Assembly: GCA_041389565.1 (NCBI GenBank)
Contig: JAWKRP010000032.1
Coordinates: 30,695-94,694 of the forward strand
Direction of reading: 5' to 3'
Source: JACKEQ01 sp041389565
GTDB lineage: Bacteria > Myxococcota_A > UBA796 > GCA-2862545
DNA length: 64,000 nt
In this document: piece by piece, positions 38,062 through 47,400 of the stretch
Position numbering within the stretch: the stretch's first letter is position 1
Layout of the letters: every line of letters starts with the position of its first letter
The notes under the pieces: model-generated
Seen by the model: the letters and a program-made list of their open reading frames with translations, nothing else
The model's database searches: none
What the model was told of the DNA's origin: nothing
Made by a program: the position numbers and the translations under genes

Positions 38062-38133
38062 CACGTTGTCCCACACGCGATTCGGATCGTTCGAAGGGGA
38101 CGTTCCTTTGCTGGGGATCGAGAGGCCGGATCC

Positions 38134-38149
38134 TGGCACGTTCCTTGCT
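38134..38149 (+). promoter_or_regulatory. Sigma-54 (-24/-12) promoter of the gsp operon
   Basis: TGGCACG (38134-38140) and TTGCT (38145-38149) give the invariant GG and GC separated by exactly 10 bases, matching the RpoN consensus TGGCACG-N4-TTGCW in full. Transcription would start near 38161, 15 bases before the gspC ATG. An imperfect copy of the region (ACGTTCCTTTGCTGGGG) begins near 38100. The activator protein and its upstream sites were not identified. Confidence 0.85.
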
Positions 38150-38175
38150 TTAGGGGGACGCAGTCAGGAGTCCGG

Positions 38176-39102
38176 ATGTCGCGAACCTTCCCCATCGTCA
38201 TCCTGTTCATCGCCACGCTCCTCGGAGGAGGTGGGGGATACCTCACGAATGCCGTGCTGCGGTACCTCGTGGCGCTCCCGGACGGAGCGGTGCTCGAGAA
38301 GCCGGATGCCGGGCTCGTCGCGGATGCCGGTCCCGACCGCAAGGGCCCCACGACGCCTGCTGCGGTGCGCGGTCCGACCGAACGGCAGTACCTCGAGAAG
38401 CTGCTGTGCCGGAACCTGTTCGACGTGGCCAAGGTCGGCGAGTGCGACTTCGGCGAGAAGAAGGACCCGAACGCGGACACCGAGGCCTTCACCGACCTCA
38501 AGGTGACGCTGCTCGGCACGCTCGTCGCGACGCCCGCGCAGTACAGCTCGGCGCTGATCCTGAAGGACGGTGAGGACCGCGCCGAGGGCTACAGCATCGA
38601 CGACAAGATCGGCGATGCCGTGATCGTGGCCATCGAGAGCAAGCTCGTCCGCCTCCGCCGGGGCACCGCGGAAGAGATCCTGACCATGGACGAGGATGCC
38701 GAGGACCGCCCGCGGGCGGCCGCGAGCACCGACTCCGACGAGAAGGGCGGCGGCGACGACGAGGTCACCGACCTCGGCGACAACAACTACGCGATCGACC
38801 GGTCCACCCTCGACAAGTACCTGTCCGACCTCGAGGGCATCTCGCGCATGGGTCGCGCGCTGCTGCACCGCGGCCCGGACGGCGAGTTCGACGGATACCG
38901 CCTGTCCGCCATCCGCCGGAACACCATCGCCGACAAGCTCGGCATCCGGAACGGCGACATCATCCACTCCGTCAACGGAAAGCCGCTGAACAGCATGCAG
39001 TCCGCGATGGAGGCGTTCAACACGATGCAGAACGACGCGAACTTCAAGTTCGAGGTCACCCGGCGCGGCCAGAAGGTCGAGCTCGGCTACGAGGTCCGCT
39101 GA
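38176..39102 (+). CDS. gspC: Type II secretion protein GspC
   Basis: Inner-membrane clamp protein that connects the assembly platform to the GspD secretin. One N-terminal helix (about 5-30) leads to the HR domain, recognisable in KLLCRNLFDV (residues 76-85) and LKVTLLGTLVA. A Glu/Asp-rich linker follows, then a C-terminal PDZ domain (KLGIRNGDIIHSVNGKPLN), 308 residues in all. The HR plus PDZ arrangement is the full-length GspC. ATG 38176 lies just after the sigma-54 promoter. It is the first gene of the operon; a 15-bp tandem repeat separates it from gspD. Confidence 0.93.
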   Translation: MSRTFPIVILFIATLLGGGGGYLTNAVLRYLVALPDGAVLEKPDAGLVADAGPDRKGPTTPAAVRGPTERQYLEKLLCRNLFDVAKVGECDFGEKKDPNADTEAFTDLKVTLLGTLVATPAQYSSALILKDGEDRAEGYSIDDKIGDAVIVAIESKLVRLRRGTAEEILTMDEDAEDRPRAAASTDSDEKGGGDDEVTDLGDNNYAIDRSTLDKYLSDLEGISRMGRALLHRGPDGEFDGYRLSAIRRNTIADKLGIRNGDIIHSVNGKPLNSMQSAMEAFNTMQNDANFKFEVTRRGQKVELGYEVR

Positions 39103-39146
39103 CCTCCGGTCCGCACGCCTCCGGTCTGCCGGCCTCCGGTCTGCCG
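39102..39146. repeat. 15-bp tandem repeat, 3 copies, in the gspC-gspD gap
   Basis: Two identical units GCCTCCGGTCTGCCG occupy 39117-39131 and 39132-39146, preceded by a degenerate copy (39102-39116). The array begins at the last base of the gspC stop. The rest of the gap up to gspD is pyrimidine-rich. It is a minisatellite, not a CRISPR. Confidence 0.85.
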
Positions 39147-39205
39147 ACCCCTGTTTTCTCCGATTTCCTTTCGCCGCTCGCGGCCCTCACCGAGAGACCA
39201 ACCCT

Positions 39206-41593
39206 TTGAGCCTCAGCACCCACACCCGCCGGACGCTCCTCCTCGCCGTCGCCCTGCTCGGCCTCACGTCCGCTGCGTCCGCCCAGGACGACCCGCCCGA
39301 ACCCGTGCCCGCGGCCGATCGCCAGAAGCCGAAGGAGCTCGGTGCCGGCTCCTACAAGCTCGACTTCGTCGACAAGTCGCTCTACGACTTCACCACGTGG
39401 ATCGCCGATCTCAAGCGGATGAACTTCGTGATCGGAGACCCGAAGGAGCTCCAGTCGAAGAAGGTGACGATCATCTCCCACAAGGAGGTGCCGCTCAGCG
39501 CCGTGTACGAGGCGTACCTCGCGGCGCTCGAGGTGAATGGGTTCACCATCTCGGTGTCGGGCAGCAACGCGAAGATCGTGAAGTCGTCGGAGGCGAGCCA
39601 GAGCCCGATCGACGTGCGGAAGGGGTCCGACATCCCGGCGTCCGACCGCATCGTGACGCAGCTCATCCCGCTCGAGAACATCAGCGTGTCCGACGTGAAC
39701 TCCATCGTCACGTCCATGGCGTCGCCGGGCGCGAAGGTCATCGCGTACCAGCCCGCGAACACGCTCATCATCACGGATGTCGCGCACAACCTGCGCAAGG
39801 TGTACGAGGTGCTCGCCGACCTCGACGTGGGCGCGCCGAAGAGCACGCTCGAGATCATCCCGGTGCTCTACGCCGACGCCGCCGAGATCAAGGACCTGAT
39901 CGAGGAGCTGTACGGCACGGCCGAGAGCGAGCCGGCGACGAACACCCCCGCGAACCGCCGCACGCGACGCCCGGCCCGGCGCACGCCCGAGCCCGAGAAG
40001 GCCGACGCTGCGACCACCGGCGAGAAGGCGAAGTACATCGACAAGATCCTGGCCGACGAGCGCACGAACTCGCTCATCGTGCTCGCGAACGAGGTGGGCC
40101 ACCAGACGGTCCGCGACCTGCTCGCGAAGCTCGACGTCGACGAGACCGGCCTGAACGAGTCGCGGATCTACGTGGTGCGCCTGGAGAACGCGAAGGCCGA
40201 AGAGGTCGCGAGCGTGCTGTCGGAGCTGTCGAACGCGGGCAGCGGGTCGTCGAGCAACCGGAACCAGCCCGCCGCGGGCAACGCGCGTGCGCAGGCCCGG
40301 AACGCGCGGAACGCCGCCACGACCCCGGCGGCCACCGATGCCGCCGGGCCCGATGGGGGCGGGGCGATCGCGGCCTTCGACTCCGGGATGCGCATCGCGT
40401 CCGACGAGAACACGAACTCCCTCGTGATCATCGCGAAGCCCGCCGACTACGAGGTCGTGAAGAGCGTCATCGACAAGCTCGACATCGAGCGTCGGCAGGT
40501 GTTCGTCGATGCCACGATCCTCGAGATCTCCAGCGAGGACACGTTCGATCTCGGGCTCGCGGCGCACCTCCCGACGCAGCCGGGCCGCGACGCGACCGGG
40601 TTCATCGGCGGGCAGTTCAACGCGAGCTCGCTGGGCCTGTCGACCGACGCGCTGTCTGGCCTCGCGGTCGGGGTGTTCGGTCCGCTGGTGAGCATCCCGA
40701 CCGGCAACCCGCTGGCGCCCACGCTCGACGTGCCCGCGTTCGGCATCGTGCTGAACGCGCTCCGCACGAACCAGAGCGTGAACATCGTGTCGAACCCGAC
40801 GCTGATGATGCTCGACAACGAGGAGGCGAAGATCGTCGTCGGTCGGAAGATCCCGTTCCCCACCCAGATCAGCGGCCTCGGCGGTCAGGGGTTCGGCGGC
40901 ATCCCGATCCAGTCGTTCCAGCGCGAGGACGTCGCCATCACGATGGAGATCACGCCGCGCGTGAACTCCTCGAACAACGTGACGCTCGAGATCAACGTCG
41001 AGGTGCAGGACGTCGAGGAAGACGACTCGAGCCTCGCAAGCGCGGGTGGTGGTCCGGTGACCTCCCAGCGCCAGGTCGAGACCGTCGTGCTGGTGGGCGA
41101 CAACCAGACGGCCGTGCTCGGCGGGCTGGTGTCGAACACCTCCACCGAGGTGGAGACGAAGTTCCCGGTGCTCGGCGACCTCCCGCTGATCGGCGCTCTG
41201 TTCCGGGGCAAGCGCGAGAACAGCCGGAAGACGAACCTGATGATCTTCCTGACGCCGCACATCATCGACGACCCCGAGGACATCGTGGAGGTGCAGCGCG
41301 TGAAGGAAGCGCAGCGCCAGGAGTTCCTGCGGCGGTTCTACGGCCGGTCGCGCGAGCAGCAGATGGAAGAGCTGCGGAAGCTGATGCAGTACTCGATGAA
41401 CTTCGTCGACGAGCCCAGTGTGTGGCGGGGTCCGACGATCATCCCGTCCGAGTGGGAGGACTCCGGTGAGCCGCTGTCCGAGGACACCCGGCGGGCCATC
41501 GAGGAGGCCCTCAAGGAGGCCGAGGGCCCGAACCCGCCCGTGAAGACCCCGAGCCCGGAAGACGAGCTCGCCATTCCCGAGGAGACTCCCTGA
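39206..41593 (+). CDS. gspD: Type II secretion secretin GspD
   Basis: Outer-membrane channel subunit of 795 residues. A signal peptide (LLLAVALLGLTSAASA) is followed by N0 to N3 domains; repeated KH-like folds show as VTSMASPGAKVIAYQPANTL and TNSLIVLANEVGHQTV. The secretin domain has NPTLMMLDNEEAKIVVGRKI, ITPRVNSSNNVTLEI and FPVLGDLPLIGALF, the conserved lip motif. The N2-N3 region carries long Ala/Thr/Pro-rich insertions near 250 and 355. The C-terminal tail (about 90 residues) is acidic. TTG 39206 is the only start that gives a signal peptide. The end overlaps gspE. Confidence 0.96.
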   Translation: MSLSTHTRRTLLLAVALLGLTSAASAQDDPPEPVPAADRQKPKELGAGSYKLDFVDKSLYDFTTWIADLKRMNFVIGDPKELQSKKVTIISHKEVPLSAVYEAYLAALEVNGFTISVSGSNAKIVKSSEASQSPIDVRKGSDIPASDRIVTQLIPLENISVSDVNSIVTSMASPGAKVIAYQPANTLIITDVAHNLRKVYEVLADLDVGAPKSTLEIIPVLYADAAEIKDLIEELYGTAESEPATNTPANRRTRRPARRTPEPEKADAATTGEKAKYIDKILADERTNSLIVLANEVGHQTVRDLLAKLDVDETGLNESRIYVVRLENAKAEEVASVLSELSNAGSGSSSNRNQPAAGNARAQARNARNAATTPAATDAAGPDGGGAIAAFDSGMRIASDENTNSLVIIAKPADYEVVKSVIDKLDIERRQVFVDATILEISSEDTFDLGLAAHLPTQPGRDATGFIGGQFNASSLGLSTDALSGLAVGVFGPLVSIPTGNPLAPTLDVPAFGIVLNALRTNQSVNIVSNPTLMMLDNEEAKIVVGRKIPFPTQISGLGGQGFGGIPIQSFQREDVAITMEITPRVNSSNNVTLEINVEVQDVEEDDSSLASAGGGPVTSQRQVETVVLVGDNQTAVLGGLVSNTSTEVETKFPVLGDLPLIGALFRGKRENSRKTNLMIFLTPHIIDDPEDIVEVQRVKEAQRQEFLRRFYGRSREQQMEELRKLMQYSMNFVDEPSVWRGPTIIPSEWEDSGEPLSEDTRRAIEEALKEAEGPNPPVKTPSPEDELAIPEETP

Positions 41594-43293
41594 TGGGCAT
41601 CCGGCGCGATGGTCTCGACGAGATCCTGAGAGGTCAGGGCATGGACGACGGCGTCCTGCAGCAGATGCAGGCCGTCGCCGACAAACAGTCCATCCCGCTG
41701 GCCTCCGCGGCCCGTCGCGTGTCCGGGGTCGACCCGAAGGCCGTGGCGATGGCGCTGCACCGCCTGTCGGGCCTCCCCGTCCTCGAGACCATCGATCCCG
41801 ACATCGTCGAGCTGGAGATGATCCGCAAGCTCCCGCTGTCGCTCGCGCGCGACAACGGCATCCTGCCGCTCTACATCGCGGGCGAGGAGCTCGTGGTCGG
41901 TCTCGCCGACCTCGCCGCGTTCAGCACGCTCGACGATCTGCGCGTGATGTACGGGCGTCCCGTGCGCCCGGTGCTCGTGCCGGCCGACGTGCTCACGAAG
42001 GCCACGAACGACGCCTACGACCGCGCGGCCACGAGCGCCGACGCCATCATCGCCGAAGCCGACGAGGACATGGAGGAGCAGGCCGACTTCAACCTCGAAG
42101 ACGCGGAGCTCCTCGACGACCCCAACCAGGCGCCGATCATCCGGTTCGTGAACGCGGTCATGACCGGTGCCATCAAGGAAGGGGTTTCCGACATCCACAT
42201 CGAGCCGTACGAGAAGGAGCTGCTCGTCCGGTACCGGCTCGACGGCGTGCTGAAGGAGACCATCAAGCCGCCGGTGAAGTTCAAGAACCCCATCGTCGCG
42301 CGCATCAAGATCATGGCCGGGCTGAACATCGCCGAGAAGCGCCTCCCGCAGGACGGTCGCATCCGGAAGCGTATGGGCGGTCGCGAGATCGACATGCGCG
42401 TGTCGACCGTCCCGGTGCGGCACGGCGAGCGCGTGGTCATGCGGATCCTCGAGAAGGGCACCGTCTTCTCGCTCGATGCCATCGGCATGCCGCCCTACGT
42501 CCTCGACACGTGGCGCACGTTCATCCACCGTCCGCACGGCATCCTGCTCGTGTGCGGGCCGACGGGGTCGGGCAAGTCCACCACGCTGTACTCGGCCATC
42601 TCCGAGATCAACAACCCGAGCCTGAACATCCTCACCATCGAAGACCCCGTCGAGTACGAGCTGAACGGCATCGGTCAGGTGCAGGTGAACCACAAGATCG
42701 AGCTCACCTTCGCCAGCGCCCTCCGCGCGTTCCTCCGGCAGGACCCCGACGTCATCCTGGTGGGCGAGATCCGCGACCGCGACACCGCAGGCCGCGCGAT
42801 CGAAGCGTCCCTGACGGGCCACCTGGTGTTCAGCACCATCCACACGAACGACTCCGCGGGCGCGTTCGTGCGCCTGGTCGAGATGGGCATCGAGCCGTAC
42901 CAGGTCACGAGCTCCCTGCTCGGCGTGCTCGCCCAGCGCCTGCTCCGCCGGCTCTGCAACCACTGCAAGGAGCCGCACGAGCCGACCGACCTCGAGCTCT
43001 CCGAGATCGGCATCACACGCGAGGAGATCGCGGGGCACACCATCTACAAGCCCGTCGGGTGCGAGGTGTGCAAGGAGCGCGGCTACAAGGGGCGTATCGG
43101 GATCTACGAGTTCCTCCGGGCGTCCGACGAGATCGGCGCGCTCATCCTCGCGAACGCCGACTCCGGTGCGGTCAAGAAGAAGGCGATGGAGCTCGGCATG
43201 AAGACCCTCCGCGACGACGGGATCCACAAGGTCAAGCTCGGGGTCACGTCGTTCGAGGAGCTCGTCCGCGTCACGTCGGACGACGAGGAGTAG
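41593..43293 (+). CDS. gspE: Type II secretion ATPase GspE
   Basis: Cytoplasmic hexameric ATPase that drives pseudopilus assembly. An N-terminal MshEN-type domain (residues 1-150) precedes the ATPase core. Walker A is CGPTGSGKSTTLYS, the Asp box is LTIEDPVEYEL, Walker B VILVGEIRDRDTA and the His box GHLVFSTIHTNDSAG. The zinc tetracysteine module CNHC...CEVC is intact, followed by KERGYKGRIG. 566 residues. ATG 41593 overlaps the gspD stop. Three bases separate it from gspF. Confidence 0.97.
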   Translation: MGIRRDGLDEILRGQGMDDGVLQQMQAVADKQSIPLASAARRVSGVDPKAVAMALHRLSGLPVLETIDPDIVELEMIRKLPLSLARDNGILPLYIAGEELVVGLADLAAFSTLDDLRVMYGRPVRPVLVPADVLTKATNDAYDRAATSADAIIAEADEDMEEQADFNLEDAELLDDPNQAPIIRFVNAVMTGAIKEGVSDIHIEPYEKELLVRYRLDGVLKETIKPPVKFKNPIVARIKIMAGLNIAEKRLPQDGRIRKRMGGREIDMRVSTVPVRHGERVVMRILEKGTVFSLDAIGMPPYVLDTWRTFIHRPHGILLVCGPTGSGKSTTLYSAISEINNPSLNILTIEDPVEYELNGIGQVQVNHKIELTFASALRAFLRQDPDVILVGEIRDRDTAGRAIEASLTGHLVFSTIHTNDSAGAFVRLVEMGIEPYQVTSSLLGVLAQRLLRRLCNHCKEPHEPTDLELSEIGITREEIAGHTIYKPVGCEVCKERGYKGRIGIYEFLRASDEIGALILANADSGAVKKKAMELGMKTLRDDGIHKVKLGVTSFEELVRVTSDDEE

Positions 43294-43296
43294 GCG

Positions 43297-44538
43297 ATGG
43301 CGGTCTTCGAGTACAAGGGTCTGGACGGCAGTGGCTCCGCGGTGGCGGGGATCATCGACGCAGACTCGGCGAAGGTCGCCCGAACCCGGCTCCGCAAGCA
43401 GGGTGTGTTCCCGACCGACGTGAAGGAGCAGGTCGAAGGGGCGACCCGCGGGTCGGGCCTGTCGCGCGAGATCGATGTCGCGAAGTACCTGCAGTTCATC
43501 TCGCGTCGCGACATCTCCATCATGACCACCCAGATGGCCACGCTGGTCGGCGCCCACGTGCCGATGGCCGACGCCCTGGCCGCGCTCGTCGATCAGGCCG
43601 AGAAGGAGAAGCTCAAGGTCATCCTCTCCAAGGTGAAGGAGAAGGTGAACGAGGGCATCCCGATGGCCGACGCCATGGCCGAGCACCCCGGGGTGTTCGA
43701 CGACCTCTACGTGCAGATGGTGCGCGCGGGAGAGAAGTCGGGCGCGCTCGACGAGGTGCTCCGGCGCCTGGCGAAGTTCTCGGACTCCCAGGTGAAGCTG
43801 CAGGGCCAGGTGATCAGCGCGCTGGCGTACCCGATCCTGATGACCATCGTGGGAACGGTCATGCTGATGGGCCTGTTCATCGGGGTGCTCCCGCGCGTGC
43901 GCACGCTGTTCGATCAGCTCGGCGGGACCGAAGCGCTCCCGCTCATCACGAAGGTGGTGTTCTTCATCGGCGACACCCTCACGAGCTGGTACGCGATCTT
44001 CATCCCGCTGTTCTTCGTCGGGGCGTACTTCGGCTGGAACCGGTGGGTGAAGACCAAGTCCGGGCGCATCCGCTGGGACCGCTTCAAGCTGAAGGTGCCG
44101 CTGTTCGGCAAGATGAACCGCCTGGTCGCGGTGTCGCGGTTCTGTCGCACCCTGTCGACCCTCCTCCTGTCGGGCGTGCCCATCCTGCAGGCCCTCGCCA
44201 TCGTGGAGCGCGTCGTCGGGAACGTCGTGCTCGCCAAGGCCATCGGCGAGGCGGCCCACAACATCCGCGAAGGCCAGTCGATCTCCGTGCCCCTGAAGCA
44301 GTCCGGGGAGTTCCCGCCTCTGGTCACCCACATGATCGCCATCGGGGAGAAGACAGGCGAGCTGGAAGGCATGTTGACTTCCGTTGCAGATGCTTACGAA
44401 GAGCAGGTCGAATCTACCATGGCCGCGGTTACGTCTCTCATGGCGCCGCTGCTGATCATGGTGATGGGCGGTGCGCTCTTCTTCATCGCCCTCGGCCTGC
44501 TCCTCCCCATGATGAACCTCAGCTCGATGATCCGATGA
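43297..44538 (+). CDS. gspF: Type II secretion inner-membrane protein GspF
   Basis: Polytopic platform protein that couples GspE to pseudopilin polymerisation. The two homologous cytoplasmic halves are seen as MTTQMATLVGAHVPMADAL (about residue 74) and SRFCRTLSTLLLSGVPILQAL (about 287). Each is followed by membrane helices, the last being LLIMVMGGALFFIALGLLLP near the C-terminus. 413 residues, normal length. ATG 43297 follows gspE by 3 bases. Its stop precedes the gspG ribosome site by about 20 bases. Confidence 0.96.
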   Translation: MAVFEYKGLDGSGSAVAGIIDADSAKVARTRLRKQGVFPTDVKEQVEGATRGSGLSREIDVAKYLQFISRRDISIMTTQMATLVGAHVPMADALAALVDQAEKEKLKVILSKVKEKVNEGIPMADAMAEHPGVFDDLYVQMVRAGEKSGALDEVLRRLAKFSDSQVKLQGQVISALAYPILMTIVGTVMLMGLFIGVLPRVRTLFDQLGGTEALPLITKVVFFIGDTLTSWYAIFIPLFFVGAYFGWNRWVKTKSGRIRWDRFKLKVPLFGKMNRLVAVSRFCRTLSTLLLSGVPILQALAIVERVVGNVVLAKAIGEAAHNIREGQSISVPLKQSGEFPPLVTHMIAIGEKTGELEGMLTSVADAYEEQVESTMAAVTSLMAPLLIMVMGGALFFIALGLLLPMMNLSSMIR

Positions 44539-44573
44539 TCGTCGCCCACACGATTCGAGAAGGAGTCCCATCC

Positions 44574-45035
44574 ATGCGCAAGAACCTCCTCCACCAGGAC
44601 TGGCGGCAGAGCCTGCGTCCCGTTCCCGCCGACCGCACGCTCGCCGAGGCCGCACGGCTCCTCGGCTCGCGCCGCGGCATGTCCCTCGTCGAGGTCATGG
44701 TCGTCATCGCCATCATCCTCACGCTCATGGGCATCCTGACGTGGGGCATCTTCCAGGTCTTCTCCGACAGCCAGGTCGACACGACCAAGCTCCAGATGAC
44801 CCGCGTGGCCGAGCGCATCGAGATCCACAGCCTGCGCAAGAAGCTGCCGACGAACGGCGACGGTCTGCGCGACGTGTTCGGCGACGACGTGCCGAAGGAC
44901 AGCTGGGGCAACGACTTCGTGTACGTCACGCCCGGTCCGAACGGCAAGCCCTTCGACCTCATCAGCCTCGGGGCGGATGGTCAGGAAGGCGGCACGGGCA
45001 ACGACGAAGACATCAAGTACTCCGAGGTCCACTGA
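44574..45035 (+). CDS. gspG: Major pseudopilin GspG
   Basis: Main subunit of the pseudopilus. The prepilin peptidase site is SRRG-MSLVE with Glu at position 5, followed by the hydrophobic helix VMVVIAIILTLMGIL. ATG 44574 is behind GAGAAGGAG (44557-44565) and yields a leader of about 35 residues, unusually long for GspG; an upstream ATG at 44535 lacks a ribosome site. The C-terminal domain carries DSWGNDFVYVTPG and DLISLGADGQEGGTGNDED, the GspG glycine/aspartate Ca-site region. 153 residues. Two bases separate it from gspH. Confidence 0.95.
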   Translation: MRKNLLHQDWRQSLRPVPADRTLAEAARLLGSRRGMSLVEVMVVIAIILTLMGILTWGIFQVFSDSQVDTTKLQMTRVAERIEIHSLRKKLPTNGDGLRDVFGDDVPKDSWGNDFVYVTPGPNGKPFDLISLGADGQEGGTGNDEDIKYSEVH

Positions 45036-45036
45036 C

Positions 45037-45756
45037 GTGAGCCTCCGTCCTGCCATGGTGCGCCGCTCGCGAGCGGGGATGACCGTCACGGAAGTGGCAG
45101 TGGTCATCCTCATCGGGCTCATCCTGGTGGGCGTGCTCGCCCCGGCCGTCTCGAACATCCTGATGCTCGAGCAGCGGCAGGCCGCGAAAGACCTCGCGCT
45201 CCTGTACGAGCAGCTCCACGACGAGGCCGTCATGCGGAACGTGACGTTCCGCATCGCGTACAACCTCCGGGCCGGCACCTACGAGGTGCAGGTGGGCGAG
45301 CCCGGCGCGCTCATCTTCGACAACCCCCGCGCCCGCGAGGAGTTCGAGGAAGACCTCGACCGTCGCACGCGGCTGATGTCCGAGGAGGAGAAGGCCGAGT
45401 TCGCGCAGAAGCGCAAGCCGTTCGAGTCGCTCGGCGCCCGGTTCAAGACCCAGTTCGACCTGCCGTCCAGCACGGCGTTCGGGGGCGTCTACACGCCGCA
45501 GTACGGCGAGATGATCAAGCCCGGCGACCTCGACGAGGACGACGAGGGTACCGGCATCGTCTACAGCTACATCTTCCCGAACGGCCAGGCCGAGCACGCG
45601 GTGGTGTGGCTGGTCGACAGCGAAGACGACGAAGACGGGTTCACCGTCGAGATCGAGCCTCTGTCCGGCAGCGTCCACCTCTCGAGCGAGCTGGTGGACT
45701 GGCGGGACTCCTACGACTTCGTGCCCCAGCAGGGCCCGGACCTCCCCAGCTTGTGA
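45037..45756 (+). CDS. gspH: Minor pseudopilin GspH
   Basis: Type IV pilin-like protein of the pseudopilus tip. The cleavage site is RSRAG-MTVTE, followed by helix VAVVILIGLILVGVLAPAV. The soluble domain is longer than usual and rich in Glu/Lys near REEFEEDLDRRTRLM, then beta strands VYSYIFPNGQAEHAVVWL. GTG 45037 lies one base after the gspG stop; ATG 45055 is an alternative. 239 residues from GTG. GspH identity rests on position and pilin signal; sequence beyond that is divergent. Confidence 0.82.
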   Translation: MSLRPAMVRRSRAGMTVTEVAVVILIGLILVGVLAPAVSNILMLEQRQAAKDLALLYEQLHDEAVMRNVTFRIAYNLRAGTYEVQVGEPGALIFDNPRAREEFEEDLDRRTRLMSEEEKAEFAQKRKPFESLGARFKTQFDLPSSTAFGGVYTPQYGEMIKPGDLDEDDEGTGIVYSYIFPNGQAEHAVVWLVDSEDDEDGFTVEIEPLSGSVHLSSELVDWRDSYDFVPQQGPDLPSL

Positions 45757-45763
45757 GGCGTTC

Positions 45764-46426
45764 ATGAGAGAGCACAGCACAGCACGGAAGCTCGGGAGAC
45801 GGGGATTCAGCCTGCTCGAGGTGATGGTCGCCCTCGCCATCCTCGTGGTGAGCCTGGTCATCCTGGTCGAGACGCAGTCCACGGCCGCGTACGCCACGCG
45901 CGAAGCGGAGCGGGTCGTCACGGCGACCGATCTGGCCGAGGCGATCCTGGCGGAGGCCTCCATGCGCGTCGAGATGGAGGGGTTCTCGGGCGATGGCGAG
46001 ATCTACGAGAAGGGCGACTTCGACGACCTCGGCGACGAAGCGCTGAACGTCGAGATGGGCGACGACCTCGAGGACTACCACTGGGAGTACGCCGTCCAGG
46101 AGATCGACATCGCGCTGGCCGGTGACATCGCGTCCATGGCGCAGGGCCTGTCCGGCGGAGAGGTGGGCGGAGACGACAACCCGCTCGACGCCGAAGCCCT
46201 GGGTGCCGCGATTCCGGGCGGTGCGGGCGGGCTCGGTGCGCTGCTCTCTCCCGACATGATCAGCCAGATGCTGGGCCCGTACATCCGCGAGCTGAAGGTG
46301 CGCGTGTGGTGGGGCGACGACAGCCAGGAAGCCGAGGAAGAGGGCAAGGAAGTCATCATCGTCACCCACGTGATCAACCCGAGCGGTGACATCGCGAACA
46401 TCGGTGGGGAGGCACTCACCCAATGA
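45764..46426 (+). CDS. gspI: Minor pseudopilin GspI
   Basis: The N-terminal signal is GRRG-FSLLEVMVALAIL, typical of GspI, with Glu at position 5. The mature domain of about 205 residues holds an acidic section (GDFDDLGDEALNVEMGDDLE) and a Gly-rich loop (PGGAGGLGALLS) before the strand LKVRVWWGDD, the expected GspI beta region. GspI with GspJ and GspK forms the tip complex. Longer than the usual 120-130 residues, mostly by the acidic and Gly insertions. ATG 45764. The stop overlaps gspJ by four bases. Confidence 0.88.
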   Translation: MREHSTARKLGRRGFSLLEVMVALAILVVSLVILVETQSTAAYATREAERVVTATDLAEAILAEASMRVEMEGFSGDGEIYEKGDFDDLGDEALNVEMGDDLEDYHWEYAVQEIDIALAGDIASMAQGLSGGEVGGDDNPLDAEALGAAIPGGAGGLGALLSPDMISQMLGPYIRELKVRVWWGDDSQEAEEEGKEVIIVTHVINPSGDIANIGGEALTQ

Positions 46427-47400
46427 GACGCGACCTGCTGAAGTCCCGAAAGGGCATGACGATCCTCGAGATGAGCGTGGCCATCGTGGTGCTGCTGGTG
46501 ATGTCGCTCATCGTGTACGAGAGCCTGTCGAGCTCCATCGAGTTCAACAACCTGCTCGGAAAGCGCGACGCGACCACGCGGGCGGCCCGCACGACGCTGT
46601 CGAAGCTGCGCCGGGAGATCCAGCTCGCCTACCTCACGCCCTCGCGCGAGGCCGTCGAGACCGTACAGACCGTGTTCGTCGGCATGGACGAGGAGCCCGA
46701 CAAGCTCTACTTCGCGTCGCTCGCCCACCAGCGCCTGTACGTCGACTCCCGCGAGAGCGACCAGACCGAGATCACCGTGTGGGCGGAGTCGTCGCCCCGG
46801 GATGTCGGCGACGGCTACATCCTGTACCACCGCGAGGCTCCGCGGGTCGATCACGAGCCCGGGCTCGGCGGCCGCGTGTACCCGCTCGCGTACAACGTGC
46901 GCTCGTTCAACGTCCGCTACCTCGACCCGCAGACCAACGAGTGGCGGGACGAGTGGGACACCCGCAACTCCGACACCCTGTACCGACTGCCGCGGGCCGT
47001 CGAGATCGGGCTCGTGCTCATCGCGGAAGACCCCGACGACCCCGACCGCACCATCGACGTGCCGTTCCTGTCGCGGTTCACGCTCACCTACGCGCAGAAC
47101 CTCGCGAAGGAGTTCGTCGGGCTCGACCAGATCGCTGCCGGCACCAGCGGGGTCCAGGCCAACACCGACGGTGCGGGGAACGCCCTCCCCGCGAACAACT
47201 CGCCCATCCCGCCCCTCGGCGGCGGCCGCATGCCGGGCGGGAGCAGCTTCCAGTCCGGAACCTCGTCGTCGGGCACACGCACGCGTCCCACCACGTCCAC
47301 GCCCGTCCGCACGCCGAACGGCGGCAATCCGACCCGCGTGGGTGCCGGCAATCCCGCGCTCCCGCCGGGCGTGAACTTCAACCGCGGAGGTGGCAAGTGA
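46423..47400 (+). CDS. gspJ: Minor pseudopilin GspJ
   Basis: The signal SRKG-MTILEMSVAIVVLLV identifies a pilin-like protein at the GspJ position. The mature part has GspJ-like strands (KLYFASLAHQRLYVD, YILYHREAP, LAYNVRSFNVRYLDPQTNEW) and ends with a disordered Pro/Ser/Thr/Gly tail of about 85 residues, absent in classical GspJ. 325 residues. ATG 46423 overlaps the gspI stop; the gspK GTG overlaps its own stop (GTGA). Confidence 0.9.
   Translation: MRRDLLKSRKGMTILEMSVAIVVLLVMSLIVYESLSSSIEFNNLLGKRDATTRAARTTLSKLRREIQLAYLTPSREAVETVQTVFVGMDEEPDKLYFASLAHQRLYVDSRESDQTEITVWAESSPRDVGDGYILYHREAPRVDHEPGLGGRVYPLAYNVRSFNVRYLDPQTNEWRDEWDTRNSDTLYRLPRAVEIGLVLIAEDPDDPDRTIDVPFLSRFTLTYAQNLAKEFVGLDQIAAGTSGVQANTDGAGNALPANNSPIPPLGGGRMPGGSSFQSGTSSSGTRTRPTTSTPVRTPNGGNPTRVGAGNPALPPGVNFNRGGGK

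Noticed and set aside
41338..44655. Long minus-strand open frame opposite gspD-gspF
   Set aside because: It lies opposite unambiguous gsp genes, is His/Arg-rich low-complexity sequence and has no start signal.
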